Shown piece after piece: positions 44,679 through 54,443 of a stretch of DNA of 64,000 bases. How positions within the stretch are numbered: position 1 is the stretch's first letter; every line of letters starts with the position of its first letter. The notes beneath the pieces were generated by a model. The model saw nothing but the letters and a program-made list of their open reading frames with translations, made no database searches and was not told where the DNA came from. The stretch comes from JBBQKG01 sp038326655 (GTDB taxonomy: Bacteria; Actinomycetota; Thermoleophilia; Solirubrobacterales; JBBDJG01). Both the position numbers and the translations under genes were made by a program. The DNA lies in the NCBI GenBank assembly GCA_038326655.1, contig JBBQKG010000011.1, forward strand, positions 1-64,000, in the 5' to 3' direction.

Positions 44679-45752
44679 CTAGCGCGTTCGCCCGGCTGCG
44701 TTCCGGAAGGTGATCGCCTCGCTGCTCGCGGCCGAGAGCAACTTGCACGTCTGCTGCGTGCCGCGCGACGGTCGCAGGTACACGTGCAGCGTGCCCATCA
44801 CGTCGTTTCGCCGGATGCTGTTGTCGTACGCCACGCTCAGCGTGAGCGGCTCGTCGGCGGAAACGGGGATGCCGAGGGGCGAGGTGAAGCTCGTCACGTG
44901 CACGGGGCCGTCGGTTGGCGACAGCGCGCCGGTCGGGTACAGCGGCCGGCTCGCGATCAGCTGCCGGCTGGCGCAGGCGGGCTGGCTCAGGGAAAGCGAG
45001 ACTGCGCCGGCGTGCAGGTGGCCGGTGGCCGCGACGATCCGGCCCCCGATGCGGGCCGGAAGGGTCCTGCTCCTTGTGAAGAGGGAACCTGCCCCGCCGC
45101 CGCCCGGCACGTCGAAGTACTCCTCGCGGCACGCGACCACGCGCAGCCAGAGCGGCACGACGGGCAGCACCAACGATGAGGTGTCGACCCGCACGTCGTA
45201 GTTGATGAACGCCTGCTGCACGCGGTTGGTGTGGTTCATCAGCATCCAGCGCACGCGCCACTGGCTTCCGGGATGGGTCCGGATCCCGTAGCCGCGCGGA
45301 AGGCGGAGTGCCTCGTCCTCCTCGCCCGTGGCGTAGAAGGGCTCTGAGTCGCGCATCTCCCTGCAATCGCTGTCGTAGCGCGGCGAGATCACACGACCGA
45401 AGACGGCGTGGTGCAGCATCACCTGCGTGCCCGCGAGCCGGTGCCCCCGGCGGTCCGTCACGTACGCGTGCATGCTCGTGATCAGCCCCGCCAGCGGAGG
45501 GGGCTTGACTCTCCTCACGCGGGCCTCGAGCTCGGCAGGCGCGAGCGCCACCGGCCCGTAGCGCAGCGTGAAGGTCTGCTCCCGCGCAAGCGCCGCAGAT
45601 GGCGCCAGGCATGCCAGGACGATCAGTGCCGTGGCCGCCACGGCACTGCCAACGAGGAGCCTCAGGGCCGAGTCTCCGCGGGCACGAGTTCGTTGGGCGG
45701 GCTCATAGGGAAGCCCACCGGGAGCGCCTGGACCGAGCCATTCGTGCATCAT
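44679..45752 (-). CDS. Secreted SURNod19-like protein
   Basis: A 357-residue exported protein. A long N-terminus is followed by a signal helix (about 32-55, ending SAALA). The mature part has RYGPVALAPAELE, HAYVTDRRGHRL, VMLHHAVFG, PFYATGEEDEALRLPRGYGI, RWMLMNHT and GGRIVAATGHLHAGAVSLSL. The paired histidines and MLMNH recall the stress-up-regulated Nod19 family of plants and bacteria, possibly metal-binding. Paired cysteines suggest disulfides. A start later than 45752 is possible. Confidence 0.6.
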   Translation of the reverse strand: MMHEWLGPGAPGGLPYEPAQRTRARGDSALRLLVGSAVAATALIVLACLAPSAALAREQTFTLRYGPVALAPAELEARVRRVKPPPLAGLITSMHAYVTDRRGHRLAGTQVMLHHAVFGRVISPRYDSDCREMRDSEPFYATGEEDEALRLPRGYGIRTHPGSQWRVRWMLMNHTNRVQQAFINYDVRVDTSSLVLPVVPLWLRVVACREEYFDVPGGGGAGSLFTRSRTLPARIGGRIVAATGHLHAGAVSLSLSQPACASRQLIASRPLYPTGALSPTDGPVHVTSFTSPLGIPVSADEPLTLSVAYDNSIRRNDVMGTLHVYLRPSRGTQQTCKLLSAASSEAITFRNAAGRTR

Positions 45753-45903
45753 CGCATCTGATCCGTACGCTGTACGGTCTGACAGCGGTGCCCATCCGGC
45801 GAAGCGCGCCCCCGGATTTTCGGGAGCCAGACAAAGTTGTTTGTTTCCTTACAGCCCGGATTGGGTAACAATGAAGCCTGATCCAGCTTCGGATTTCTGA
45901 GCC

Positions 45904-46188
45904 ATGACGCACACCCGCTACAACGCCTACCGCCACCTGATCTCGTCGCTCGAGCTGGCGACCTTCACGGACTCCGAGATGGCCCTGCTCCGCGACGCGG
46001 CAGAGGGCTTTCTGCTCGCGGCCTCGCTCGACTGCGAGGAGCTGGCCGAGCTGGCGCTGGCGGTGGTCGTCACGCTCGAAGGCGTGGTCGAGTCAGGGCG
46101 GATGTCGCGCTGGGCGGCCGAGCAGGCGAAGGCGTGGATCGATGCGTGCGGCCCGACGCCGGAGCCGCTCGTGCCGGCGCTCGTCTGA
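45904..46188 (+). CDS. Small helical protein of unknown function
   Basis: A 94-residue acidic protein, all-helical by composition (LISSLELATFTDSEMALLRDAAEGFLL and ELAELALAVVVTLEGVVESGRMSRWAAEQ read in parts). It has no signal peptide or known motif. It follows an AT-rich gap (45830-45880) that should contain its promoter. Confidence 0.65.
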   Translation: MTHTRYNAYRHLISSLELATFTDSEMALLRDAAEGFLLAASLDCEELAELALAVVVTLEGVVESGRMSRWAAEQAKAWIDACGPTPEPLVPALV

Positions 46189-46331
46189 CCGCACCGTTAT
46201 GTCGTAGACGAACGTCGGGGTTCCGTCCGCCCGGGGGCGGGCAGACCAGAACTGAGCCGCCGTCTTCCGGCCTCCGGCCCGAAGCCGTATGCGAGCACCC
46301 CCTCAGGAGTCAAAGGCAAGGAGGCCTTCCA

Positions 46332-47126
46332 TTGAAACGCTTCGTACCCATGCTGGCCGCCGGCGTATGCGCGGCCGCGTTCCTGCCCCAGGCGGTCGGT
46401 GCGCAGAGCTTCGCCGTCGACCCGTTGCTCGGTGACAATCTCGCAGGCAACGTCGACCTCACGGTCGCGAACGTCACCACCGGCGGGGTCGAGATCAGCG
46501 ACCCCACGACTGCCCGCCTCACCGCCACCGTGGACCCGAACAGCCTCGGCACCACCTACTACTTCGAATACGGCACGAACGGCAACCTGAGTCTCCGAAC
46601 ACCCGTCGTGAGCGTCGGAGGCAGCCTCGATCCGCGGCAGGTGTTCGCCGACCTGACCGGGCTCGCACCGGGCACCGTCTACGACTACCGGGTCGTGGCC
46701 TCCGGGCCTGCCGGCCTGTCGATCGGGGCGACCGAGTCGTTCCAGACCGCCGCTGCCTCGGCGGCCAGCGCGAAGAAGGGCGCCACGTCGCGCTGCACGA
46801 TTCGGGGGACGAAGCAGCGAGACGTCCTTCGCGGCACTCGAAAGCGGGACGTGATCTGCGGCCTGGGCGGCGCGGACACGATCCGCGGGCTCGGCGGAAA
46901 CGACGTGATCCGCGGCGGCGCCGGCAAGGACCGCGTGCTGGCCGGTGCCGGCCGGGACCGGGTCTGGGGCAACGCGGGCAACGACGCGCTGTACGGGCAA
47001 AAGGGCGCCGACCGCCTCTACGGCGGCAAGGGCCGCGACCGCATCGTGGGCGGGCCCGGCCGCGACCGCGCGCGGATCGACCGGGGTGACACCCTGCGCT
47101 CGGTCGAGAAGGCCTCGCGCCGGTAG
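46332..47126 (+). CDS. Secreted protein with Fn3-like domain and RTX-type calcium repeats
   Basis: A 264-residue exported protein. The start is TTG 46332, supported by GGAGG 8 bases upstream; a signal peptide (about 1-24, ending VGA) follows. Residues about 55-140 look like a fibronectin-III-like domain (YYFEYGTNGNL ... GTVYDYRVVASGPAG). Residues about 175-255 hold about eight 'GGxGxDxIxG' nonapeptides, most with Arg/Lys in place of some consensus residues, so calcium binding may be weak. It probably folds outside the cell. Confidence 0.8.
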   Translation: MKRFVPMLAAGVCAAAFLPQAVGAQSFAVDPLLGDNLAGNVDLTVANVTTGGVEISDPTTARLTATVDPNSLGTTYYFEYGTNGNLSLRTPVVSVGGSLDPRQVFADLTGLAPGTVYDYRVVASGPAGLSIGATESFQTAAASAASAKKGATSRCTIRGTKQRDVLRGTRKRDVICGLGGADTIRGLGGNDVIRGGAGKDRVLAGAGRDRVWGNAGNDALYGQKGADRLYGGKGRDRIVGGPGRDRARIDRGDTLRSVEKASRR

Positions 47127-47151
47127 GTCATCACCGCCATCTCAGCTCGGC

Positions 47152-47177
47152 GACGCCGGCTCTTCGGGGCCGGCGTC
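47152..47177. terminator. Hairpin after the RTX-repeat gene
   Basis: GACGCCGGC / GCCGGCGTC gives a 9-bp perfect stem with an 8-base loop, 26 bases past the stop of the RTX-repeat gene and before corA. There is no long T-run, so it is a possible terminator only. Confidence 0.5.
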
Positions 47178-47202
47178 GTCATACTGGCGCTGGGACGCGA
47201 CC

Positions 47203-48174
47203 ATGATCGTCGACTGTGCCGTTTACGAGGGAGGGCGGCGCCGCGCCGGCGAGATCAGCCTGCACAGCGCCTCCGAGGCATGCCGGCGCGACGGCGCATT
47301 CGTGTGGCTGGGCCTGTTCGAGCCGACACCCGACGAGCTCGACGCCGTTCGCCGCGAGTTCGGCCTCCACGAGCTTGCCGTCGAGGACGCCCTCAAGGCA
47401 CACCAGCGTCCCAAGCTGGAGGTCTACGACGACACCCTCTTCGTGGTCCTGAAGCCGGCCCGGTACATCGACTCCGAGGAGGTGGTCGAGACGGGTGAGA
47501 TCCACCTCTTCGTGAGCAGCTCGTTCGTGGTCGCGGTCAGGCACGGGCAGGCCAGCTCGTTGCGGGACGCGCGCGCTCGCCTGGAGCACCGGCCCGAGCT
47601 CGTCGCGACGGGCACGGGCGGGGTGCTCTACGCGATCCTCGACAAGATCGTGGACGACTACGAGCCCGTCGTGGAGGGCGTTGCCAACGACATCCAGGAG
47701 ATCGAGCAGCAGGTGTTCTCCGCCGTCCGCGACAACCCCGCCGAGCGGATCTACAAGATGGAGCGTGAGGTGCTCGAGTTCAGCCGGGCCGTCGTCCCGC
47801 TCACGCCCGTGCTGGACCGGCTCGCTCGCGGCCACTTCACGATCGTCGACGACGGCCTGCACGAGTACTTCCGTGACGTGCACGACCACCTGCTGCGGGT
47901 CGGCCAGCGGATCGACGGCTTTCGGGACCTGTTGTCGAGCGCGCTCCAGGCCAATCTCACGCAGGTGAGCGTGCGCCAGAACGAGGACATGCGCAAGATC
48001 ACAGCGTGGGTCGCGATTCTCGCCGTGCCGACCGCGGTGGCCGGCATCTACGGGATGAACTTCCGCCACATGCCCGAGCTCGAATGGACCTACGGCTACC
48101 CGACCGTGCTGGCCGTGACCCTCCTGGCCTGCCTCGCGCTCTACCGGCGCTTTCGGCGCTCGGGCTGGCTCTAG
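47203..48174 (+). CDS. corA: CorA-family magnesium/cobalt transporter
   Basis: A 323-residue protein. A large cytoplasmic N-terminal domain is followed by two C-terminal transmembrane helices. The YGMNF motif (the GMN signature) near residue 284 lies at the end of the first helix. It forms pentameric Mg2+ channels; Co2+ and Ni2+ can also pass. ATG 47203 is the first start in the conserved frame; the frame further upstream is not similar to CorA. Confidence 0.93.
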   Translation: MIVDCAVYEGGRRRAGEISLHSASEACRRDGAFVWLGLFEPTPDELDAVRREFGLHELAVEDALKAHQRPKLEVYDDTLFVVLKPARYIDSEEVVETGEIHLFVSSSFVVAVRHGQASSLRDARARLEHRPELVATGTGGVLYAILDKIVDDYEPVVEGVANDIQEIEQQVFSAVRDNPAERIYKMEREVLEFSRAVVPLTPVLDRLARGHFTIVDDGLHEYFRDVHDHLLRVGQRIDGFRDLLSSALQANLTQVSVRQNEDMRKITAWVAILAVPTAVAGIYGMNFRHMPELEWTYGYPTVLAVTLLACLALYRRFRRSGWL

Positions 48175-48180
48175 CGGGCG

Positions 48181-49902
48181 CTACGCGGCGCGTTCGCCCG
48201 CGCCCAGCAGCTCTGCAATCGCTTCGGCGGGTCGCGGCCGGGCGAAGTAGTAGCCCTGTCCGACGTCACAGCCGACTTCCTTGAGCTGCTCGAGCTGCGT
48301 GCGCGTCTCGACACCGTCCGCGACCGTCAAGAGCCCGAGCGCGTGCGCCATGTTGATCACGGCGTTCACGATCGCGCTGTCCTCGGGCTCCTCGCCAAGG
48401 CCGGCCACGAACGAGCGGTCAACCTTCAGGATGTCGAGCGGAAAACGCTTCAGCGCCCCCAGCGAGGACTGGCTCGATCCGAAGTCGTCCATGCTGATCA
48501 CGACCCCGAGCCCTTCGAGCGCGCGCAGCGTGCGAAGCGCCGCCTCCTCGTCCTGCATCACGATTCCCTCGGTGATCTCGAGACAGAGGCTGGACGGATC
48601 GATCCCGGCCTCCTCGGTGACGCGGCTGACGGTCTCCACGAGCGCCGGGTCGGCGTGCTGGCGGGCGGAGAGCTTGATGCACACCCGCAGCGGTGTCCGT
48701 TCGGGGCCGGCCTCGCGCCAGCGCGCTGCCTGCCGGCTGGATTCCGCCAGCACCCAGTCGCCGATGCCCTTGATCGCGCCCGTCTCCTCGGCCAGCCACA
48801 GGAACTCGGCCGGCTCGATCAGGCCGCGCATCGGATGGTCCCAGCGCAGCAGCGCCTGCAGGCCGACGATCTCGCCGCTTCGCAGGCTCACCTGCGGCTG
48901 GTAGAGGAGCCTGAACTCGCCCTCGCCCACGGCGCGGCGAAGGTCCGCCTCGAGGTCGCCCCGGGCGCGCGCGCGTGTGCGGATGCCGTCGTCGAACACC
49001 TCGAGCGAGGTGTCCTGGCGCTTTGCCCCGTACATCGCGGCATCTGCGTTCCGGATCAGGCTTTCGGCCGTGTCGGCCTTGCCGTCGGTCATCGCGATGC
49101 CCATGCTGGCCTTGACCGACAACCGCTCGCCGCCGATCTCGAACGGCTCCTCGATCGCCAGGAGGATGCGCTGCGCGATGTTGATCACGTCCTGCTGCCC
49201 GGCGACGTCCTCGCACAGGATCATGAACTCGTCCCCGCCGAAGCGAGCGGCGGTGTCGCTCGCGCGCAGGCCGTCCTGAAGCCGCCCCGCAATCGCCACG
49301 AGCAGCCCGTCGCCGACATCATGCCCGTAGGTGTCGTTGATCGGCTTGAAGCCGTCGAGGTCGAGGAACATGACGCCGATCAGCGAGTGATGGCGTTTTG
49401 CGCGCATGACCGCGTGCTTCAGGCGGTCGAGGAACAGCGTGCGGTTGGGCAGCCCGGTGAGCGCGTCGTGCATCGCCTTGTGCGAGAGCTCCATCTCGGC
49501 CGCCTTGCGCTCGACGGCGTAGGTGATCGACCGCCCCAGCGCGTGACCGTCGACGCGGCCCTTGACGAGATAGTCCTGCGCCCCCTCCTGCACCGCCTTC
49601 ACTGCTAGGAGCTCGTCCTGCAGCCCCGTGAGGATCACGATCGGGACGTCCGGCGCCGCCGCACGGAGCTGCATCAGGGCCTCGAGCCGCGTGGCGTCGG
49701 GCAGCGAGAGGTCGAGCAGCACGCAGCCCGCGCCGGCTTCCATCAGGCGCTTGCGCGCATCTGCGAGGCGCTCGACGTGAAGCACGTCGAACCGGCCGCC
49801 ATCCGCTTCCTTCAGGAGCTCCTGAACCAGGCGGGCGTCGCCCCGGTTGTCCTCGACGAGCAGAACCGGGAAGGTCTTCGACTCGTCAAGTGTCGCCGTC
49901 AT
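48181..49902 (-). CDS. Receiver-GGDEF-EAL protein with degenerate EAL domain
   Basis: A 573-residue cytoplasmic signalling protein. The receiver (about 10-125) has the phosphoacceptor Asp in LLDLSLPD. The GGDEF domain (about 145-300) has RFGGDEF and an inhibitory-site RASD five residues before GGDEF, so diguanylate cyclase activity is likely. The EAL domain (about 320-565) reads LQALLRW instead of EAL, IKLS instead of N-x-S, and ADGVE instead of AEGVE. LEITE, DDFG, LKVD and QGYYF remain. Loss of three metal-site residues suggests it binds but does not cleave c-di-GMP. It is the last gene of a kinase-regulator operon. Confidence 0.92.
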   Translation of the reverse strand: MTATLDESKTFPVLLVEDNRGDARLVQELLKEADGGRFDVLHVERLADARKRLMEAGAGCVLLDLSLPDATRLEALMQLRAAAPDVPIVILTGLQDELLAVKAVQEGAQDYLVKGRVDGHALGRSITYAVERKAAEMELSHKAMHDALTGLPNRTLFLDRLKHAVMRAKRHHSLIGVMFLDLDGFKPINDTYGHDVGDGLLVAIAGRLQDGLRASDTAARFGGDEFMILCEDVAGQQDVINIAQRILLAIEEPFEIGGERLSVKASMGIAMTDGKADTAESLIRNADAAMYGAKRQDTSLEVFDDGIRTRARARGDLEADLRRAVGEGEFRLLYQPQVSLRSGEIVGLQALLRWDHPMRGLIEPAEFLWLAEETGAIKGIGDWVLAESSRQAARWREAGPERTPLRVCIKLSARQHADPALVETVSRVTEEAGIDPSSLCLEITEGIVMQDEEAALRTLRALEGLGVVISMDDFGSSQSSLGALKRFPLDILKVDRSFVAGLGEEPEDSAIVNAVINMAHALGLLTVADGVETRTQLEQLKEVGCDVGQGYYFARPRPAEAIAELLGAGERAA

Positions 49903-49907
49903 CTCGC

Positions 49908-50408
49908 CTAGCCGGAGGGCAGGCGCGCCGTCGTGAGCCAGAAGTCCTCGATCGCGCGCACCACGTCGAAGAACTCGTCTAGGTCGAGCGGCTTCGTGAT
50001 GAAGCAGTTCGCCTGCAGGTCATACGAGTGCAGGATGTCCGCCTCGGCTGCCGAGGTCGTCAGCACGATCACCGGGATCCGGCTGAGCGCTCGGTCGGAC
50101 TTCAGCTCCTGGAGCACCTCGCGCCCGTCCTTGCGCGGGAGGTTCAGGTCGAGCAGGACGAGCTTGGGGCGGGGGCTCTCCGAGTACTGCCCCTCCCTGC
50201 GCAGGAAGGCGAGCGCCTCCTCGCCGTCATTGACGATGTTGAGGTGCGTCGTCAGCCGGCCGCCCTCGAAGACCTCTCGGGTGAGTCGTGCGTCGGCGGG
50301 GTTGTCCTCGACCAGCAGGATCTCGACCGCGCCGTCCATGCCGTTCGCGGCGATCGGGATGTCGTGCGGCCGTTGCACGACGAACTCCTCCGTCACCGGA
50401 ATCGCCAT
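49908..50408 (-). CDS. CheY-like response regulator (Rcp1 type)
   Basis: A 166-residue single-domain receiver. It has ILLVEDNPADARLTRE, the phosphoacceptor in LVLLDLNLPRKDG, IPVIVLTTSAAEADI and KPLDLDEF. There is no DNA-binding output. The Rcp1-type regulators of phytochrome-like kinases look the same. ATG 50408 follows GAGAGAGCGAC. It sits between the sensor kinase and the receiver-GGDEF-EAL gene, so it may relay phosphate. Confidence 0.92.
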   Translation of the reverse strand: MAIPVTEEFVVQRPHDIPIAANGMDGAVEILLVEDNPADARLTREVFEGGRLTTHLNIVNDGEEALAFLRREGQYSESPRPKLVLLDLNLPRKDGREVLQELKSDRALSRIPVIVLTTSAAEADILHSYDLQANCFITKPLDLDEFFDVVRAIEDFWLTTARLPSG

Positions 50409-50543
50409 GTCGCTCTCTCTAAGCACCCGAAATCCCAAAGCATTCGCCTTTCTGTCGCACGAAGGGTCCATCCCCCTGTGCAGTCCTCCATGTCTTTGTC
50501 GAGACGGGCGCGGCCGGGTGCGATCGAACATCCGTCCGCGGGC

Positions 50544-53500
50544 TCACTGCGACCGGTCCTCGGCGACCGGCAACGTGAAGCAGAATCGGCTCCCTCCCCC
50601 CTCGTTGGGCTCGACCCAGATGCGCCCGTTGTGGCGCTCGACGATGCGCTTGCAGATCGAGAGCCCGATCCCGCTTCCCGGATAGGAGTCACGGCCGTGA
50701 AGGCGCTTGAAGACGGCAAAGATCCGGTCGGCGTGGTGAGGGTCGATCCCGATCCCGTTGTCGCCCACGGCGAATCGCCACTCATGCCCGTCTCGCTCGG
50801 CCGACACGTGCACCCGCGGGGGGCCCTCCTCGACGAACTTGATCCCGTTCGAGACCAGGTTCTGGAAGAGCTGCCGGAGCTGTCCGGGGTCGCCGACGAT
50901 CTCCGGCAACGAGTCGTGCGTGACGATCGCGCCCGAGTCTGCGACCGTTGCACGCATGCCGCGGAGCGTGTCCTCGACGAGCGCGCCCACGTCGACGCGC
51001 TCGAGACGGTACTCGGACGTCCCCACCCGCGAGTAAGCGAGCAGGTCCTCGATCAGGCGCTGCATCCGGTTGACGCCGTCGACCGCGAACTCGATGAACT
51101 CGTGCGCGTCCTGGTCGAGCTGGTCGCTGTAGCGGCGCTCGAGCAGCTGGACGTAGCTCGACACCATGCGAAGCGGCTCGGAAAGGTCGTGCGAGGCGAC
51201 ATAGGCGAACTGCGCCAGGTCCGCGTTAGAGCGCTCGAGCTCGATCGCGCGCCGCTCGAGCTCGGCGGCGACGCGTCCGAGACCCTCCTCGGCACGCTTG
51301 CGCTCCGTGATGTCCTGCACCTGCGCGATGCCGTAGAGGAGCCGCCCGGAGGAGTCGTGGACCGTCGAGGCGTTGTGCACGACCCAGACCGGCTCCCCGC
51401 CCCTGCGCACGAAGCGCTTCTCGAGCTGGTAGTTGGGGATCTTGCCGGCGAGGAGCTCTTCCGCCAGCGGCAGCTCCTGCTCCTGGTCGAGCGGATGCGT
51501 GACGGCGTGCAGGCTCTTGCGCAGCAGCTCGTCCGGCGAGTAGCCCGTGATCTCGCATAGCGACGCGTTGACCTGGAGCAGGCGGCCGTCCTCGCCGGGG
51601 TCGACGCTGAAGAGCGCCATGCCGATCGGCGCGTCCTCGAACGCGGTGCGGAACGCCTCCTGCACCTCCCGGAGCGCCTCCTCGGCGCGCTTGCGCTCGG
51701 TCCGGTCACGTGCGATCACCGACGCCCCCACGAGCGCTCCGGAGGAGCCGCGGATCGGCGAGACGGACAGCGACACCGGCATCACGGTGCCGTCCTTGCG
51801 CAGCTGCTCGGTCTCGAGGTCCGATAGTGGGCTGCCGTTCAGCGCGCGGGAGAGCACTTCGAAGTCGCGCTTCGCGCGAGCCGGCGCGACCAGCATCCGC
51901 AGGGAGCCGCCGACGGCCTCCGCGCCCGTGTATCCGTAGAGCTGCTGGGCGCCGGCGTTCCAGCTCGTGATCTCGCCGGAGTTCGTGGTGGCGAAGATCG
52001 CGTCCCCCGAGGCTTCGATGATGTCGGCCAGCTGATGGAGCGCCTGCTCGGCCTGCTTGCGCTCGCTGATGTCGTGGAGGAAGGCGTTGAACGCATACCT
52101 TCCGCCCACCCGCACGGGCGTGATCGTCATCTCGACCGGGAACTCGTGCCCGTCGCGGTGGAGCGCCTCGATCTCCACGCGGCGGTTGAGCAGCGTCGCG
52201 TGCCCGCTCGCCAGAAACTGCCGCAGGCCCCGGCTGTGGGCGCCGCGATAGCGCGCCGGGATGATCGTCTCCACGACCTCCCGTCCGAGCGCCTCCTGCT
52301 CACTCCAGCCGAACGTCGTCTCCGCCTCGGGGTTCCAGGCCGTGACCCGCCCGGACTCGTCCATCGACACGAACGCCTCGTGCGTGGTGTTGACGATCTC
52401 GCGGAAGTGCTGCTCACTGGCGCGCACCCCCTCCTCGGCGCGCTTGCGCTCGGTGATGTCGGTCGAGATTCCGCAGACCGCGTACGGCCGCCTGGTGGCG
52501 TCGAGCAGCGGGAACTTGATCGAGAGATACGTGCGGGCCCGGTCACCGCTCGAAATCGCCTCCTCGATCTCGATGGGCAGCTGCTCTCGCATCACGCGCA
52601 GGTCGTTGGATCGAAGCTGCTCCGCCAGCTCCGACTCGAACAGCGCGCGGTCGTCACGACCGACCGCCTCGTCCCGCGTCACTCCGAAGAGGGCCTCGAA
52701 TTGGCGGTTGACCAGTAGGTAGCGGCCCTCGAGGTCCTTCAGGTAGACGACCGCCGTCGTGTTGTCGAGAATCGCCTGCATCCGCTCGCTGCTCTCGTGG
52801 AGCTTGCGCTCGACCTCCTTGCGCGCGGTCAGGTCCTGGAGCTGGACGATCAGGTAGAGCGGGCGCTCGTGCGCGTCGCGCACGAGCGACACGCTCAAGA
52901 GCACGTCGAGCATCCGCCCGTCCGCGTGGCGCATGCGGGTGTCCGCCTCGTAGCTCGAGATCTCGCCGGCGAGCATCCAGGGGACATAGCGCCGGTCGGA
53001 GTCGTCGCTGCCGGCCGGGTCCAGGATTCCGGAGAGGTCGCGCCCGATCAGCTCCGCCGCCGAGTACCCGGTGATGTCGCGCAGCGCAGCGTTGACGCGG
53101 AGGAAGCATCCTGCCCGGTCGGCCTCGATGCTGACGAGGGCGATCCCGATCGGAGCCTGGTCGAACGCGCCGCGGAAGCGCTGCTCGGCCTCGTGCATCG
53201 CCTCGGCGGTTCGTCGCTGCTCCGTGACGTCGCGAAGTACGACCGTCAGAAACCGCTCGCCGTCGGCCTCCCAGGAGGAGAAGGTCGCCTCGACCGGCAC
53301 CTCGACGCCGCCCTTGCGCCGCGCCTCCAGCTCCGCCCGTTGCTCCGTGGGCGCCGTGCCCTCGTCAAGCCCCGGAAGGATCAGCGACACCGGCGCGCCG
53401 AGGATCTCGTCGCGGCTGTATCCGAGCGTGCGTTGGGCCGCCTCGTTGAAGAAAGTCACCTTGCCGGCCTGGTCGATCGAGATGATCGCGTCCGCGGCAC

Positions 53501-54443
53501 TCGCGGCGATCGCTGCGAACTGGCGCTCGCTGTGGCGAAGCGCGCCCTCCACCTGCTTCTGCTTCATGACTGCGCCGAGCTGCCTCGCGGCGGCCCACAC
53601 GAGCCTGACCAGGGCAGGGTCGTGCTCGGCTGCCTCCACGAGGAAGAACTCGAGCACCGCCACTGCTTCTTCGCCGGCCATCACGGGGAGCGCGACGCCC
53701 ACCGAGAGACCGGCCTCGCTGGCGAACGGCCCGCGCGAGAACTCTCCACCCGCGGTGAGGTCTTCGAGCACGACCGGCTCGTGCGAGTCGAGCGCCAGGC
53801 CGGGAAGCCCGACGCCCGGAGCGAACGTGAAGGCCTCGCTCAGGCGCCTGAAGGCCTCGAACCGGCCCGAGGCAGCATGCCATGCGCCGGCGCATCCGAG
53901 CTTGCCCTGGGCGTTCGGGAGCCATGCCTGTCCGAGCTGCCATCCGGTTCGATCGCACACCGCGCGCAGCACCGCCCCGAGCGCGTGCTCGGCCGTCTCG
54001 GCCTCGCCGATCGCCAACGCGAGCGCGCCTGCCAGTGCCAGCTCGTCCTCGCTGCGACGGTGACCGGCGACCTCCTTGCCGACGCTGTAGAGCAGCTCGT
54101 CCTCGGCGCTCGGCGTGGTGCTGAAGGAAAACTCCCGGTACGCGCCCGTGCGCGTGCGCAGGCGCGCCTCGAACGATGTCTTGGCGGCCGCGGTGTCGCG
54201 ATCGTCCGGGTGCAGCAGGTCGGCGTAGTGCGCGCCGACCAGCTCGTCGGGCGGATGGCCGAGCAGCTGCTCGTGAGCGGCGTTCGCCCACAGGATGCGT
54301 CCGTCGAATCTCGTGATCGCGAGCAGGTCGGGCGAGTCGTCGGCGAAACGCCTGGCTGCGCGGTCGATCCACTCGTCCCCCCCTGCTCCGGGAGGGACGA
54401 GCACACTGACCTGCGGGGTCTCCTCGAAGGGGCGGTGGGGCAC
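50544..54443 (-). CDS. Multi-PAS/GAF sensor histidine kinase
   Basis: A 1299-residue soluble sensor. Estimated domains are PAS 1 (35-130), GAF (135-290), PAS 2 (305-410), PAS 3 (420-545), PAS 4 (555-670), PAS 5 (680-795), PAS 6 (805-920), PAS 7 (930-1055) and the kinase (1085-1299). The phosphorylated His is in ASHDLSEPLRM, and the ATP site has NLVSNGIKF, GDNGIGID and GSGIGLSICKR. PAS 3 and PAS 7 share the text APIGxALxS and may be recent duplicates. No transmembrane helix is seen. GTG 54443 is used. Confidence 0.93.
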   Translation of the reverse strand: MPHRPFEETPQVSVLVPPGAGGDEWIDRAARRFADDSPDLLAITRFDGRILWANAAHEQLLGHPPDELVGAHYADLLHPDDRDTAAAKTSFEARLRTRTGAYREFSFSTTPSAEDELLYSVGKEVAGHRRSEDELALAGALALAIGEAETAEHALGAVLRAVCDRTGWQLGQAWLPNAQGKLGCAGAWHAASGRFEAFRRLSEAFTFAPGVGLPGLALDSHEPVVLEDLTAGGEFSRGPFASEAGLSVGVALPVMAGEEAVAVLEFFLVEAAEHDPALVRLVWAAARQLGAVMKQKQVEGALRHSERQFAAIAASAADAIISIDQAGKVTFFNEAAQRTLGYSRDEILGAPVSLILPGLDEGTAPTEQRAELEARRKGGVEVPVEATFSSWEADGERFLTVVLRDVTEQRRTAEAMHEAEQRFRGAFDQAPIGIALVSIEADRAGCFLRVNAALRDITGYSAAELIGRDLSGILDPAGSDDSDRRYVPWMLAGEISSYEADTRMRHADGRMLDVLLSVSLVRDAHERPLYLIVQLQDLTARKEVERKLHESSERMQAILDNTTAVVYLKDLEGRYLLVNRQFEALFGVTRDEAVGRDDRALFESELAEQLRSNDLRVMREQLPIEIEEAISSGDRARTYLSIKFPLLDATRRPYAVCGISTDITERKRAEEGVRASEQHFREIVNTTHEAFVSMDESGRVTAWNPEAETTFGWSEQEALGREVVETIIPARYRGAHSRGLRQFLASGHATLLNRRVEIEALHRDGHEFPVEMTITPVRVGGRYAFNAFLHDISERKQAEQALHQLADIIEASGDAIFATTNSGEITSWNAGAQQLYGYTGAEAVGGSLRMLVAPARAKRDFEVLSRALNGSPLSDLETEQLRKDGTVMPVSLSVSPIRGSSGALVGASVIARDRTERKRAEEALREVQEAFRTAFEDAPIGMALFSVDPGEDGRLLQVNASLCEITGYSPDELLRKSLHAVTHPLDQEQELPLAEELLAGKIPNYQLEKRFVRRGGEPVWVVHNASTVHDSSGRLLYGIAQVQDITERKRAEEGLGRVAAELERRAIELERSNADLAQFAYVASHDLSEPLRMVSSYVQLLERRYSDQLDQDAHEFIEFAVDGVNRMQRLIEDLLAYSRVGTSEYRLERVDVGALVEDTLRGMRATVADSGAIVTHDSLPEIVGDPGQLRQLFQNLVSNGIKFVEEGPPRVHVSAERDGHEWRFAVGDNGIGIDPHHADRIFAVFKRLHGRDSYPGSGIGLSICKRIVERHNGRIWVEPNEGGGSRFCFTLPVAEDRSQ

